This document shows positions 1 through 8,584 of a stretch of DNA of 36,845 nucleotides, in pieces. Position 1 is the first letter of the stretch; each line of letters opens with the position of its first letter. Location of the stretch: positions 1 to 36,845 of the forward strand of contig NZ_AZQP01000029.1 in assembly GCF_000601455.1 (NCBI RefSeq). The letters are read 5' to 3'. The notes under the pieces are model-generated. The model did not search any database and was not told where the DNA came from. It saw only the letters and a program-made list of their open reading frames with translations. The translations under genes and the position numbers were made by a program. The stretch comes from Fervidicella metallireducens AeB (GTDB lineage Bacteria; Bacillota; Clostridia; Clostridiales; Caloramatoraceae).

Positions 1-99
1 AATTTTAGTATAAATACTTTAATAATGGTTTAATTTTTACTAATTATATGTAGAATTAGAAATTAAAATGTCGGAATATTTAAATTATAGTAAAGAATG

Positions 100-128
100 T
101 TGCAACTTTAGACAAATCATGCTATATA
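100..128 (+). promoter_or_regulatory. Putative sigma-A promoter of the OPT transporter
   Basis: A TTGCAA hexamer (100-105) and a TATATA hexamer (123-128) are separated by 17 bases. They lie about 36 bases upstream of a strong Shine-Dalgarno (AAAGGGGG, about 149-156). The fit to the vegetative consensus is moderate in a very AT-rich region. Confidence 0.45.
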
Positions 129-163
129 TATAGGGTAATAGTAAAATTAAAGGGGGTAACAAA

Positions 164-2134
164 ATGTCAGAAAAGAAAGGTCTTTCTCATGGAGCTTATG
201 GCGGCATCAGGGGAGAAGATTATGTTCCTTATGTGTCAGCAAGTGAAGCAATGCCAGAATTAACTGGTATATCAATGTTTATTGGTATTTTACTTGCAGT
301 TATTTTTGCAGCTGCTAACACTTATCTAGCTCTAAATGTAGGTATGACAATTGCTGCAGGTATTCCAGCAGCTATCTTAGGTACTGGACTTTTAAAATTT
401 ATATTCAGAAGAAATAATATCCTTGAAGCAAATATGATTTCAGGGGTTGCTGCTATGGGTGAATCTTTAGCAGGAGGTATCGTTTTTACGCTACCAGCTA
501 TTTTAATCTGGGGCATGAATTTAAGCCTGATGACTATCGTTGTTGTTACACTTTTAGGTGGACTTTTAGGTATTATATTCGTTGTACCTTTAAGAAAATA
601 TCTTATCGTTGAAGAACATGGAAAGCTTGCTTTCCCAGAAAGTATTGCAGCAGCAGAGGTTTTAGTAAACAGTAATGCTGGTGGAGATGGATTTAAGACA
701 GTTTTAACAGGACTTACTATAGGTGGTATATATAAATTCTTATCTGGCGGACTTTTATTATGGCAGGAAGAACCAGAATGGTCAATTAACCTTACTCAGG
801 GTGGAAAATCTATTTACCAGACTATATTTGGTATGGATGCAATGGCAGCCCTTGCAGGGGTTGGTTTTATCGTTGGTATAGAAGCAGCACTTTATATGTT
901 TGCTGGTTCATTAGTTGCTTATTTTGGGCTTATTCCATTAATTAAATATGTTGGAGAAGGACTTACAACACCATTATTCCCAGCAACAGTTCCAATTGCT
1001 GAGATGAGTGCTGCAGCAGTTAGAAGCAGCTATATTAGATATATAGGTGCTGGTGCAGTTGCGGCTGGTGGATTTATAAGCTTGGCTAAATCATTACCAA
1101 CTATCATCAGATCATTTAAAGCTGCTATGTCAGGTATAGGTGCAAAGGGCGGTACTAAGAGAACTGACCTTGATATTCCAATGACTTGGGTTATTGGTGG
1201 AGCAGCTTTAACTTTCTTCCTTGCATGGTTCTTACCAATGACTAAGGTTGGACTTGTTGGATCATTCCTTGCAGTATTGTTTGCATTCTTCTTCGCAGTA
1301 GTTTCTGCAAGAATTTGTGGTATTATAGGTGCTTCAAACAATCCTGTTTCAGGTATGACAATTGCTACATTGTTATTTGTAACTTCAGTTTTAAAGGCTA
1401 TAGGATATGTTGGAGATACAGGAATGCTTGTGGCTATAACTGTTGGTGGTATAGTTTGTGTTGCTATATCAGTATCAGGTGGTGCAGGACAAGCTCTTAA
1501 GACAACTTATATAATCGGTGGTACTCCAAAGAAGGTTCAAATAGGTATGTATCTTGGTATAGCTTTAGCAGGTATAGCTGCAGGTGCTACAATGCTGCTG
1601 CTTGCTAAGACTTACGGAATAGGTGATAATGGAATTGCAGCTCCTCAGGCAACACTTATGTCAATGGTTGTTAAGGGTGTTATGACAGGACAACTTCCAT
1701 GGAGCCTTGTAATCGTTGGTTGCGTATTTGGTATAATGATAGATCTTATGGGACTTCCAGTTTTACCAGTTGCTCTTGGTATATATCTACCAATTCACTT
1801 AAGTGTTGGTATACTTGTTGGTGGTATAGTAAGAGTACTTGTTGATAAGAAGTTTAAAAACAATGAAGAACTTCAAAAGGAAAAGGTTGAAAAGGGTATT
1901 CTTTTATCATCAGGACTTGTTGCTGGTGAAGCTTTAGTTGGTATAGTAATAGCTCTTTTAGCTGCATTAAAGCTTGCTGATAAGGTAGGTATTGGAGCAA
2001 GAATAATGACTTCTATAACAGGAAGCCAATGGACAGCAACAGCAATGTATTTATTACTTGCTTTCTGGATTTACAGATTTGTTGTTTCAGGTAAAGAAAA
2101 AGCTGAAATTAAAGTGGATAAAATTTCTGCATAA
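164..2134 (+). CDS. OPT family oligopeptide transporter
   Basis: This 656-residue, highly hydrophobic protein has about 14-16 predicted membrane segments and matches the oligopeptide transporter (OPT/YSL) family in length and character. The N-terminal part has the family-like run ALNVGMTIAAGIPAAILGTG (about residues 56-75), and a second conserved stretch is near AFPESIAAAEVL (about 155-166). It should sit in the cytoplasmic membrane and import short peptides or a related chelate with protons. The exact substrate cannot be read from sequence. The start at 164 follows an AGGGGGTAAC ribosome site. A terminator follows, and the next gene is a PqqD-like protein, so the pair may be functionally linked. 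Confidence 0.9.
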   Translation: MSEKKGLSHGAYGGIRGEDYVPYVSASEAMPELTGISMFIGILLAVIFAAANTYLALNVGMTIAAGIPAAILGTGLLKFIFRRNNILEANMISGVAAMGESLAGGIVFTLPAILIWGMNLSLMTIVVVTLLGGLLGIIFVVPLRKYLIVEEHGKLAFPESIAAAEVLVNSNAGGDGFKTVLTGLTIGGIYKFLSGGLLLWQEEPEWSINLTQGGKSIYQTIFGMDAMAALAGVGFIVGIEAALYMFAGSLVAYFGLIPLIKYVGEGLTTPLFPATVPIAEMSAAAVRSSYIRYIGAGAVAAGGFISLAKSLPTIIRSFKAAMSGIGAKGGTKRTDLDIPMTWVIGGAALTFFLAWFLPMTKVGLVGSFLAVLFAFFFAVVSARICGIIGASNNPVSGMTIATLLFVTSVLKAIGYVGDTGMLVAITVGGIVCVAISVSGGAGQALKTTYIIGGTPKKVQIGMYLGIALAGIAAGATMLLLAKTYGIGDNGIAAPQATLMSMVVKGVMTGQLPWSLVIVGCVFGIMIDLMGLPVLPVALGIYLPIHLSVGILVGGIVRVLVDKKFKNNEELQKEKVEKGILLSSGLVAGEALVGIVIALLAALKLADKVGIGARIMTSITGSQWTATAMYLLLAFWIYRFVVSGKEKAEIKVDKISA

Positions 2135-2151
2135 TTAAATAATATATAATG

Positions 2152-2182
2152 GGAAGAGTCTAAAAAGACTCTTCCACTATTT
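2152..2182 (+). terminator. Intrinsic terminator after the OPT gene
   Basis: The inverted repeat GGAAGAGTCT / AGACTCTTCC (2152-2161 and 2166-2175) has an AAAA loop and is followed by ACTATTTTTAT. It lies between the OPT stop and the PqqD-like start, so the second gene may depend on partial read-through. Confidence 0.85.
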
Positions 2183-2197
2183 TTATCAGGTGATAGT

Positions 2198-2557
2198 ATG
2201 AAAGAGAATGAAATTAAAAACCAAAAGGATGATAATTTTCTACTGTATATTCCCATTAAAAAGCATGAGGAGTGGGAGATAAGAGGTAATAAAGTATATC
2301 TTATTTTTCATCATAATAAGCCAGTTGAAAGGTTTATGCGCTGGCTTGTAAAAAAACCTTCTGTCAGCGACATTGAACTTGATAAAATAGGTTCAAAAAC
2401 CTGGCAGCTTATTGACGGAAATCGAACTGTTCATGAGATTGGACAGGAGCTTCTTAATGCCTTTGGCGAGTCCTGTGAGCCTGTTTATGAAAGACTTATT
2501 ATGTTCCTCAGATATTTAAATAGAAAAGGCTGGATATATTACAAAAAAAGCCAATAG
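2198..2557 (+). CDS. PqqD-family peptide-chaperone-like protein
   Basis: This 119-residue soluble protein resembles the PqqD family (winged-helix RiPP recognition fold). The typical core is visible: a beta-rich first half, then 'IGSKTWQLIDGNRTVHEIGQEL' split over about residues 65-86, and an aromatic C-terminal helix-strand (LRYLNRKGWIYY). PqqD-like domains bind leader peptides in peptide-modifying pathways, but no radical-SAM enzyme or precursor peptide is nearby. The gene sits directly behind the OPT transporter. It may therefore assist or regulate peptide handling, but this is inference. The start at 2198 has a CAGGTGAT ribosome site. Confidence 0.7.
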   Translation: MKENEIKNQKDDNFLLYIPIKKHEEWEIRGNKVYLIFHHNKPVERFMRWLVKKPSVSDIELDKIGSKTWQLIDGNRTVHEIGQELLNAFGESCEPVYERLIMFLRYLNRKGWIYYKKSQ

Positions 2558-2570
2558 TTCATGTTTATCA

Positions 2571-2608
2571 AAAGCATTCTGTATTAAATTATGGAATGCT
2601 TTATTTTT
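2571..2608 (+). terminator. Intrinsic terminator after the PqqD-like gene
   Basis: AAAGCATTC (2571-2579) pairs with GGAATGCTTT (2593-2602), and a TATTTTTAT tail follows. Confidence 0.75.
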
Positions 2609-2622
2609 ATATGTTAAAATTA

Positions 2623-2707
2623 AAGGGACGGTCAACAACTGTTGCCATCAACGGGGGAAAGCTTAAGGGACGGTCAACAATTATTGGGTTGTTATTTGGG
2701 ACAGGTA
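2623..2707 (+). repeat. Two direct repeats of a GGGACGGTCAACAA REP-like motif
   Basis: AAGGGACGGTCAACAA occurs twice, at 2623-2638 and 2665-2680. Each copy runs into a small hairpin: CAAC/GTTG at about 2633-2644, and AACAA/TTGTT at about 2676-2693. A related GGGACAGG follows at 2698-2705. GGGACGGT-type intergenic repeats are common in Clostridia and Bacilli and are often compared with REP elements of RAYT transposases. That link is inference here. Confidence 0.55.
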
Positions 2708-2767
2708 ATTATTTTTAAGTAATTACATAAATTCTATTAAATTAATGACGAGAAGGGGAGAGGTTAA

Positions 2768-3538
2768 ATGTTAACAACAGCATTGGCAATTAAGTTAGGT
2801 CTTTTATGTGTTGCTGGTTTTATAGCCGCATTTGTTGATTCAATCGCAGGAGGGGGAGGACTTATAAGCTTGCCAGCTTTTTTAATGGCTGGGATACCAC
2901 CCTATTTTGCCCTTGGAACAAACAAGTTTTCAGCAACTGCAGCTTCATGTACCAGCTCAATTAAGTATATTAAATCTGGGAAGGCTAATTTTGAACTGTT
3001 GAAATATTTAATTCCATTTACTGCTGTGGGAGCTTTTTTAGGTGCAAGTACAGTTCTTGCTATTAAGCAGGAGTATCTTCAGGCTATGGTTCTTGTTATG
3101 ATTCTTGCAGTTGGTATATATAGTTTGTTTTCTAAGACCATGGGAACTGAAGATAGGTTTACTGGATTTACAAAAAGGAATATTTTATATGGAATTTTAC
3201 TTGCCTTTGGAATAGGTTTTTATGATGGTTTCTTTGGACCAGGTACAGGTTCTTTCCTTATATTTGGTATGATTGGTATATATGGATTTGATTTTATTCA
3301 GGCTGGGGGTAATGCAAGGGTGTTAAATTTTGTAAGTAATGTTACATCCCTTATCCGATTTGCTATTCAGGGAAAGGTTTATTTGGTTTTTGGAGTACCT
3401 GTTGCAATTTCTATGATTATTGGTGCACGAATGGGCACTAAGTTTGCATTAAAAAACGGTGCTAAGGTTGTAAAGCCAATTTTTGTTACAATGTCACTGG
3501 CAGTAGCTGCAAAGATGCTGTACAGTTTAATTTGGTAG
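2768..3538 (+). CDS. TSUP family membrane permease (TauE/SafE/YfcA-like)
   Basis: This 256-residue protein with about eight predicted membrane segments has the TauE/SafE (DUF81, TSUP) hallmark near the N terminus: a VDSIAGGGGLISLPA glycine motif, then 'GTNKFSATAAS'. The internal repeat motif FYDGFFGPGTGSFL follows at about residues 152-165. Family members move sulfite, sulfonates, sulfoacetate or other small anions across the membrane. The substrate here is unknown. The start follows AAGGGGAGAGG with good spacing. The gene appears monocistronic, with its own terminator at 3543, and it is flanked by amino-acid and peptide uptake genes. Confidence 0.85.
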   Translation: MLTTALAIKLGLLCVAGFIAAFVDSIAGGGGLISLPAFLMAGIPPYFALGTNKFSATAASCTSSIKYIKSGKANFELLKYLIPFTAVGAFLGASTVLAIKQEYLQAMVLVMILAVGIYSLFSKTMGTEDRFTGFTKRNILYGILLAFGIGFYDGFFGPGTGSFLIFGMIGIYGFDFIQAGGNARVLNFVSNVTSLIRFAIQGKVYLVFGVPVAISMIIGARMGTKFALKNGAKVVKPIFVTMSLAVAAKMLYSLIW

Positions 3539-3542
3539 ATTA

Positions 3543-3573
3543 AGTGCTGAATTTTTCAGCACTATTTTTATTT
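3543..3573 (+). terminator. Intrinsic terminator after the TSUP permease
   Basis: AGTGCTGAA (3543-3551) and TTCAGCACT (3555-3563) form a perfect 9-bp stem followed by ATTTTTATTT. Confidence 0.85.
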
Positions 3574-3690
3574 CCAGGGAAATAAAAAAGTAGATAAATT
3601 TTAACTTTAGCATGGTAACAAGGTAAATAAAGTCAGACAATTTAAATACTATGAATTATTTTAAATTGGATATATAATTAATATATAAAA

Positions 3691-3705
3691 AATATTTTGA
3701 AAATT
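3691..3705. promoter_or_regulatory. Candidate CodY box in the hutH leader
   Basis: AATATTTTGAAAATT differs at two positions from the CodY consensus AATTTTCWGAAAATT. It lies just upstream of the hutH ribosome site, where a repressor could block transcription. A TATAAT-like element at 3673-3678 precedes it. Histidine degradation is CodY-controlled in Bacillus subtilis. AT-rich DNA gives such matches by chance, so confidence is moderate. Confidence 0.35.
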
Positions 3706-3729
3706 TATCGAAATAAAGGAGGAAGCTCA

Positions 3730-5262
3730 ATGAAAAAAGTTGTTATCAATGGATATGACCTAAGGATTGAAGATGTGGTTAATGTTGCGAGACATGGCTA
3801 TGAAGTTGAGATTTCAGAAGAGGCGAAGGAGAAGATAGTTAAAGCAAGAAATTTAGTTGATAAGTTTGTTAATGATGGTAAAGTTGTCTACGGAATAACA
3901 ACTGGCTTTGGTAAGTTTTCAGATGTAGTAATTGATGCTGAAGATACTAAGACTTTGCAGAGAAATTTAATTATTTCCCATGCCTGTGGTGTTGGACAAC
4001 CATTTTCAGAAGAAATTGCAAGGGGAATAATGCTTCTTCGTGCAAATGCACTATCAAAAGGACATTCAGGGGCAAGATTATCCACTGTTCAAACTTTAGT
4101 TGATATGCTTAACAAAGGAGTTACTCCTGTAATATATGAAAAGGGCTCTTTAGGAGCAAGTGGAGATTTAGCCCCTCTTTCACATATGGTTCTGGTTATG
4201 ATAGGTGAAGGAGAGGCTTATTATAAAGGGGAAAGACTGTCTGGAAAAGTGGCAATGGAAAGGGCAGGAATTCCAACTATTGAACTTGTGTCAAAGGAAG
4301 GTTTAGCCCTTATAAATGGAACTCAGGTTATGACATCCGTTGGTGCCCTTGCTGTTTATGATGCAATAAACCTGGCAAAGGCTCAGGATATTGTTGGTGC
4401 TTTAACTGTTGAGGCTTTAAGGGGAATAACAGATGCTTATTACCATAGAGTTCATGAAGTAAGACCACAGCATGGCCAGATGAAATGTGCAAAGAACATG
4501 CTTTCTTTATTAGATGGCAGCCAATATACAACAAGACAAGGAGAGCTTAGGGTACAGGATGCATATACTTTAAGATGTATTCCACAGATTCATGGAGCTA
4601 GTAAGGATGCAATAAATTATGTAAAGGGTATAGTTGAAATAGAAATTAATGCTGCTACTGATAATCCTCTTATTTTTGAAGATGAGGAAAGGGTTATTTC
4701 AGGTGGTAACTTCCATGGACAACCGATGGCCTTGGCTATGGACTTCTTAGGAATAGCTGTTTCTGAAATTGCCAACGTGTGTGAAAGAAGAATCGAAAGA
4801 CTTGTTAACTATCAATTAAACGATTTACCTGCCTTCTTAACTAAAAATGGCGGATTGAATTCAGGATTTATGATAGCACAATATTCAGCTGCGGCCCTTG
4901 TTTCAGAAAATAAAGTATTAGCTCACCCTGCATCAGTCGATTCAATACCATCTTCAGCCAATCAAGAGGATCATGTAAGTATGGGTACAATAGCTGCAAG
5001 AAAGGCTAGAGAAATCATATATAATGCTTCAAGGGTTGTTGGTATTGAATATTTAGCAGCAGGACAGGCTCTTTATCTGAGGGAAGAAAAACTAAAACTA
5101 GGAAAGGGAACTGAAGCTGCTTACAATTTATTAAGAAAAGATGTTGAACCAATAGAAGAAGACAGGGTTATGTATGTAGAAATTAATAAGGCAAGTGAGC
5201 TTGTTGCTTCAGGAAAGCTTGTTAAGGCTGTTGAAGAGGTTACTGGAGCTTTAGAAATATAA
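3730..5262 (+). CDS. hutH: Histidine ammonia-lyase
   Basis: HutH deaminates L-histidine to urocanate, the first step of histidine degradation, in the cytosol. The 510-residue product has the usual family length. The Ala-Ser-Gly triad that cyclises to the MIO prosthetic group is visible at residues 143-145 (GSLGASGDLAPL), the active-site Tyr is in YGITTGFGKF (residues 54-63), and the conserved substrate region NPLIF and GNFHGQP follow. The start at 3730 is chosen over the upstream ATG at 3697 because AAAGGAGG (3716-3722) sits at proper spacing. No hutU, hutI or hutG follows. The next gene is a membrane Gate-domain protein. It stands alone between terminators. Confidence 0.95.
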   Translation: MKKVVINGYDLRIEDVVNVARHGYEVEISEEAKEKIVKARNLVDKFVNDGKVVYGITTGFGKFSDVVIDAEDTKTLQRNLIISHACGVGQPFSEEIARGIMLLRANALSKGHSGARLSTVQTLVDMLNKGVTPVIYEKGSLGASGDLAPLSHMVLVMIGEGEAYYKGERLSGKVAMERAGIPTIELVSKEGLALINGTQVMTSVGALAVYDAINLAKAQDIVGALTVEALRGITDAYYHRVHEVRPQHGQMKCAKNMLSLLDGSQYTTRQGELRVQDAYTLRCIPQIHGASKDAINYVKGIVEIEINAATDNPLIFEDEERVISGGNFHGQPMALAMDFLGIAVSEIANVCERRIERLVNYQLNDLPAFLTKNGGLNSGFMIAQYSAAALVSENKVLAHPASVDSIPSSANQEDHVSMGTIAARKAREIIYNASRVVGIEYLAAGQALYLREEKLKLGKGTEAAYNLLRKDVEPIEEDRVMYVEINKASELVASGKLVKAVEEVTGALEI

Positions 5263-5267
5263 TCTTA

Positions 5268-5305
5268 ATAGATGTCAGGCTGCATTATAGCCTGACATCT
5301 ATTTT
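5268..5305 (+). terminator. Intrinsic terminator after hutH
   Basis: GATGTCAGGC (5271-5280) pairs perfectly with GCCTGACATC (5290-5299), extended by flanking A/T pairs, and is followed by TATTTT. Confidence 0.85.
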
Positions 5306-5340
5306 CAAGAATAAGGTCAGGTTTGGTACAAATATTTTGA

Positions 5341-5378
5341 ACAATTAGAATTGTCAGATATATGGATAATATGATAAT
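5341..5378 (+). promoter_or_regulatory. Promoter and overlapping palindrome of the Gate-domain gene
   Basis: TTGTCA (5351-5356) and GATAAT (5373-5378) are 16 bases apart, giving a plausible sigma-A promoter. The palindrome ACAATT-AG-AATTGT (5341-5354) overlaps the -35 element, the position of a typical repressor operator. The cognate regulator is not in this window. Confidence 0.45.
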
Positions 5379-5430
5379 ATTTATAGAGAAAACGGATTTT
5401 TTGTCACAATTTTAGAAAGGAGGATAAAAG

Positions 5431-6603
5431 ATGAGCAAAAATGAAAAAAGAGTTGTAGTGTCTGTAAGCAAAGAATCATATTTATGGCTTATAGGATTCA
5501 TTGTTTTTTTTGGTCTTCTGGGTAATGTTATGGGCATGAAAAATATGTTTAATACGTTAATGTCTACTGCCCATGATTTATTGCTTAATACGGTTTTTTA
5601 CATCATGGCCATTGCTGTAATTGCAGGGGCTGTTGGGGCATTGTTAGTTGAGTTTGGAGTTATTTCATTGATTAATAAGGTCCTTTCTCCACTTATGAAA
5701 CCACTGTATGATATGCCTGGAGCTGCTAGTGTTGGAGTTTTAACAACATATTTATCAGATAATCCAGCCATCATATCCTTAGCTAAGGATAAGGGATTTG
5801 TAAGGTATTTTAAAAAGTACCAGATACCTGCTTTGACTAACATAGGTACCGCCTTTGGTATGGGGCTTATTGTTACCACCTTTATGATTGGACAGGCTCC
5901 AAGTGGTCAGAATTTCCTGCCAGCAGCTGTAATTGGTAATGTTGGTGCCATAATTGGAAGTATTGTTAGTGTTAGATTGATGTTAAGACATACTAAAAAG
6001 GCCTATGGGACAGAAGCACCTGCATCTAATGAGGGTGAAAGCGGAATGGATGTTATGAATCTGAGAGAAATAAGGCAGGGAAGTGTATTTCAAAGAGCCC
6101 TTGAGGCTATACTTGATGGTGGTAAGACTGGGGTTGATATGGGGCTTTCAATAATTCCTGGTGTTCTTGTGATTTGTACACTTGTAATGATGTTAACAAA
6201 TGGCCCAGCAGGAGATGGCGGGGTTTATATTGGTGCAAAATACGAAGGTGTGCCAGTTTTACCTTGGATAGGTCAAAAATTAAGCTTTATATTAGAACCT
6301 CTTTTAGGGTTTAAACATGCAGAAGCAATAGCATTTCCTGTAACTGCATTAGGGGCAGTTGGGGCAGCAATTGGTCTTGTACCAAACTTTATTAAATCAG
6401 GGCTTATTGGTGCAAATGAAATAGCTGTGTTTACAGCAATGGGAATGTGCTGGAGCGGCTATTTAAGCACACATGTTGCTATGATGGATTCACTTGATGC
6501 AAGAGAACTTACAAATAAGGCTATTTTAAGCCACACAATAGGTGGACTTGCTGCAGGAATCTCAGCTCATTTTATTTATATGCTGTATACTATGATATTT
6601 TAA
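5431..6603 (+). CDS. Nucleoside-recognition (Gate) domain membrane protein, possible transporter
   Basis: This 390-residue integral membrane protein belongs to the nucleoside recognition/Gate-domain group (YjiH-like). The two Gate halves are visible: 'VGVLTTYLSDNPAIISLAKDKG' around residues 105-126 and the C-terminal 'ALGAVGAAIGLVPNFIKSGLI' block. Family members include spore-maturation proteins SpmA/B and nucleoside or amino-acid transport-related proteins. Function here is unproven. Its position behind hutH suggests, by inference only, a role in uptake of histidine or another amine. AGAAAGGAGG precedes the start. It has its own promoter and terminator. Confidence 0.75.
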   Translation: MSKNEKRVVVSVSKESYLWLIGFIVFFGLLGNVMGMKNMFNTLMSTAHDLLLNTVFYIMAIAVIAGAVGALLVEFGVISLINKVLSPLMKPLYDMPGAASVGVLTTYLSDNPAIISLAKDKGFVRYFKKYQIPALTNIGTAFGMGLIVTTFMIGQAPSGQNFLPAAVIGNVGAIIGSIVSVRLMLRHTKKAYGTEAPASNEGESGMDVMNLREIRQGSVFQRALEAILDGGKTGVDMGLSIIPGVLVICTLVMMLTNGPAGDGGVYIGAKYEGVPVLPWIGQKLSFILEPLLGFKHAEAIAFPVTALGAVGAAIGLVPNFIKSGLIGANEIAVFTAMGMCWSGYLSTHVAMMDSLDARELTNKAILSHTIGGLAAGISAHFIYMLYTMIF

Positions 6604-6610
6604 TATAAAA

Positions 6611-6642
6611 AATGTCAGATATATTTTATCTGGCATTTTTTG
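6611..6642 (+). terminator. Intrinsic terminator after the Gate-domain gene
   Basis: AATGTCAGATA (6611-6621) pairs with TATCTGGCATT (6627-6637) through one G-U pair, and a T-run follows. Confidence 0.85.
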
Positions 6643-6702
6643 TATTAAAACATGGAATTCTAATGTATAATTTTGTTAGGATATTGATTAGGTGGTTTTT
6701 AT

Positions 6703-7815
6703 ATGGATAAATGGATTTTAATTAATAAGTTTATTTTAATCTTATTTTGTGCCCTTGAGTATAGCAAAGGAAACATGAAGGATGTTATTTTAATTATTAC
6801 CCTGATGCTTATTTATTTAAGTATTAATGCTGTTGCTTATATATTTAAAAATAAAGCTGTAAGGGCAGTAATTCTTACAGCTTCTTTTTTAATGTTTGGA
6901 GTTTGTGGTTTTACTATATTTTCCTTGTTTGTTATACTCCTTCCTGTAAACATTTTCGAATTGGTAGATATTTTTAAATTTCCTTGGACATATGCAATAT
7001 CCTTCACTATTATTCCAGTTTTCTTTATAAAAGGTGATTTGTTTAATTCGTATATACTGACAACATCTTTGAGCGGGTGCATTTATTATTTATTAAGGAA
7101 TTTATATAGTAAGGTAATGGATTTAATTATTGAAAATGATGATTTAAGGAAGAAAAATTATGATTTATTCATTAAAATTGATAGAAATGATGAATATAAG
7201 AAAGATTTAAAATATTTATCACAATTGGAGGAAAGAAATAAGATAGCTCAGGAAATACATGACAGTATAGGACATACTATTTCAGGAAGTTTAATGCAGT
7301 TAGAAGCGGCAAAGCTTCTCGTATATAAGGACACAGATAGGGCAGCTGGTATTATAGTTAACGTAATAGGTATCTTAAGAAATGGAATGGAAAGTATCAG
7401 AATAACCTTAAGAAATATTAAACCACAATCTGAAGAGATAGGAATAAATAGACTTAAGGTTTTAATAGATGAAAAATTATCTAACAGCAATGTAAGAAGC
7501 AGCCTTGTATATAAGGGTAACCTTTTAGAGATTCCATATTTTTATTGGAAAGTGATATACGAAAATGTTAAGGAAGCTCTGACAAATGTGTTAAAATACT
7601 CAAATGCTTCTAATGTTAGGGTTAATATTGAGGTGCTTAATAAGTTTATAAAGGTTGAGGTAAAGGATAATGGAAGGGGTTCAGACAAGATAACAAAGGG
7701 TTTAGGAATTTTAGGTATAGAGGAAAGAACCCATGAACTAGGTGGTAAGGTTATAATTGATGGTTCAGATGGTTTTACCATAATAACACTATTGCCAAAG
7801 GAGGTAAATAAATGA
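6703..7815 (+). CDS. Sensor histidine kinase, NarX/DesK-type (HisKA_3)
   Basis: This 370-residue membrane kinase has about four to five hydrophobic segments in residues 1-130, then a short coiled-coil linker. A HisKA_3 dimerisation helix follows with the phospho-accepting His186 in EIHDSIGHT. A C-terminal HATPase_c domain has its N box at NVKEALTNVLKYS and its G1 box at VKDNGRGSD. It should autophosphorylate and pass phosphate to the response regulator whose ATG overlaps its stop (ATGA, 7812-7815). The sensing region has no recognisable ligand domain, which suggests membrane or cell-envelope sensing. The ribosome site is AGGTGG at 6690. The downstream ABC-2 exporter is a possible target. Confidence 0.9.
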   Translation: MDKWILINKFILILFCALEYSKGNMKDVILIITLMLIYLSINAVAYIFKNKAVRAVILTASFLMFGVCGFTIFSLFVILLPVNIFELVDIFKFPWTYAISFTIIPVFFIKGDLFNSYILTTSLSGCIYYLLRNLYSKVMDLIIENDDLRKKNYDLFIKIDRNDEYKKDLKYLSQLEERNKIAQEIHDSIGHTISGSLMQLEAAKLLVYKDTDRAAGIIVNVIGILRNGMESIRITLRNIKPQSEEIGINRLKVLIDEKLSNSNVRSSLVYKGNLLEIPYFYWKVIYENVKEALTNVLKYSNASNVRVNIEVLNKFIKVEVKDNGRGSDKITKGLGILGIEERTHELGGKVIIDGSDGFTIITLLPKEVNK

Positions 7816-8450
7816 AAATAAGAATACTTATTGCAGATGATGATTCACTGATAAGGGAGAGTTTAAAGATAATTTTAGGTATGGATGAGGATTTCGATGT
7901 AGTTGGATGTGTGGAAAATGGATTAAAGGCAGTAGAATATTGTTTAAGAGAGAGGATTGATGTTGCATTACTTGATGTTAGAATGCCAGTGTTAAATGGT
8001 GTCAAGGCTGTTAAGGAGATTTCAAGCAAAACTAACACAAAGACTCTTATTTTAACGACATTTGATGATGATGAATATATAATGGAAGCTGTAAAAAATG
8101 GGGCTAAGGGATATCTTTTAAAGAACAATTCTCCGGATAAAATAAAAGATGCTATAAAGCTTGTGTTTAGTGGAAATACCGTTATGCAGGATATTGTTAT
8201 GGATAAAATAAAGGAAGGCTTAGAAAGAAAAACTGAAATAGATAAAAGTATATTTACATACAGGGAAATCGAAATTATGGAGCAAATATCAAAAGGACTT
8301 TCCAACAAAGAAATTGCAAAAAAGCTCTTTATCTCAGAAGGGACGGTAAAGAATTATATAACATCAATCCTTGATAAAACTAATCTCCAGCATAGAACTC
8401 AAATAGCTATTTATTACTTGCAAGGAGGAACAATGATAGGGGACAGATAG
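7812..8450 (+). CDS. Response regulator, NarL/LuxR family
   Basis: This 212-residue protein has a receiver domain (acidic pocket DDD at residues 9-11, phospho-acceptor Asp55 in ALLDVRMP, conserved Thr and Lys in TTFDDD and YLLKNN) and a C-terminal LuxR-type helix-turn-helix (YREIEIMEQISKGLSNKEIA, then SEGTVKNYITSI). It is translationally coupled to the kinase by an ATGA overlap, so both come from one mRNA. It should bind DNA as a phosphorylated dimer. Targets are unknown. Its last residues are encoded by AGGGGACAGATAG, which resembles the GGGACAG repeats elsewhere in the window. No clear terminator follows before 8585. Confidence 0.92.
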   Translation: MKIRILIADDDSLIRESLKIILGMDEDFDVVGCVENGLKAVEYCLRERIDVALLDVRMPVLNGVKAVKEISSKTNTKTLILTTFDDDEYIMEAVKNGAKGYLLKNNSPDKIKDAIKLVFSGNTVMQDIVMDKIKEGLERKTEIDKSIFTYREIEIMEQISKGLSNKEIAKKLFISEGTVKNYITSILDKTNLQHRTQIAIYYLQGGTMIGDR

Positions 8451-8584
8451 TTGCTGTTTGGAATTAGAAAATTAATTTTTGAAATTGAATATTTTGCTTA
8501 TTCTATTTATAATATTGAAATATATGGAGCTGAAGATGATTTAATTTCTTAATGATGAAAATTATTTAAGCAGGGGTGTTCAGT

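Noticed and set aside
68-82. CodY-like AT-rich stretch upstream of the OPT gene
   Set aside because: About four mismatches from the consensus. Expected by chance in this AT content.
7775-8308. 177-residue minus-strand ORF across the response regulator
   Set aside because: It is antisense to a well-supported receiver/LuxR gene, low-complexity (S/I/F-rich) and has no ribosome site.
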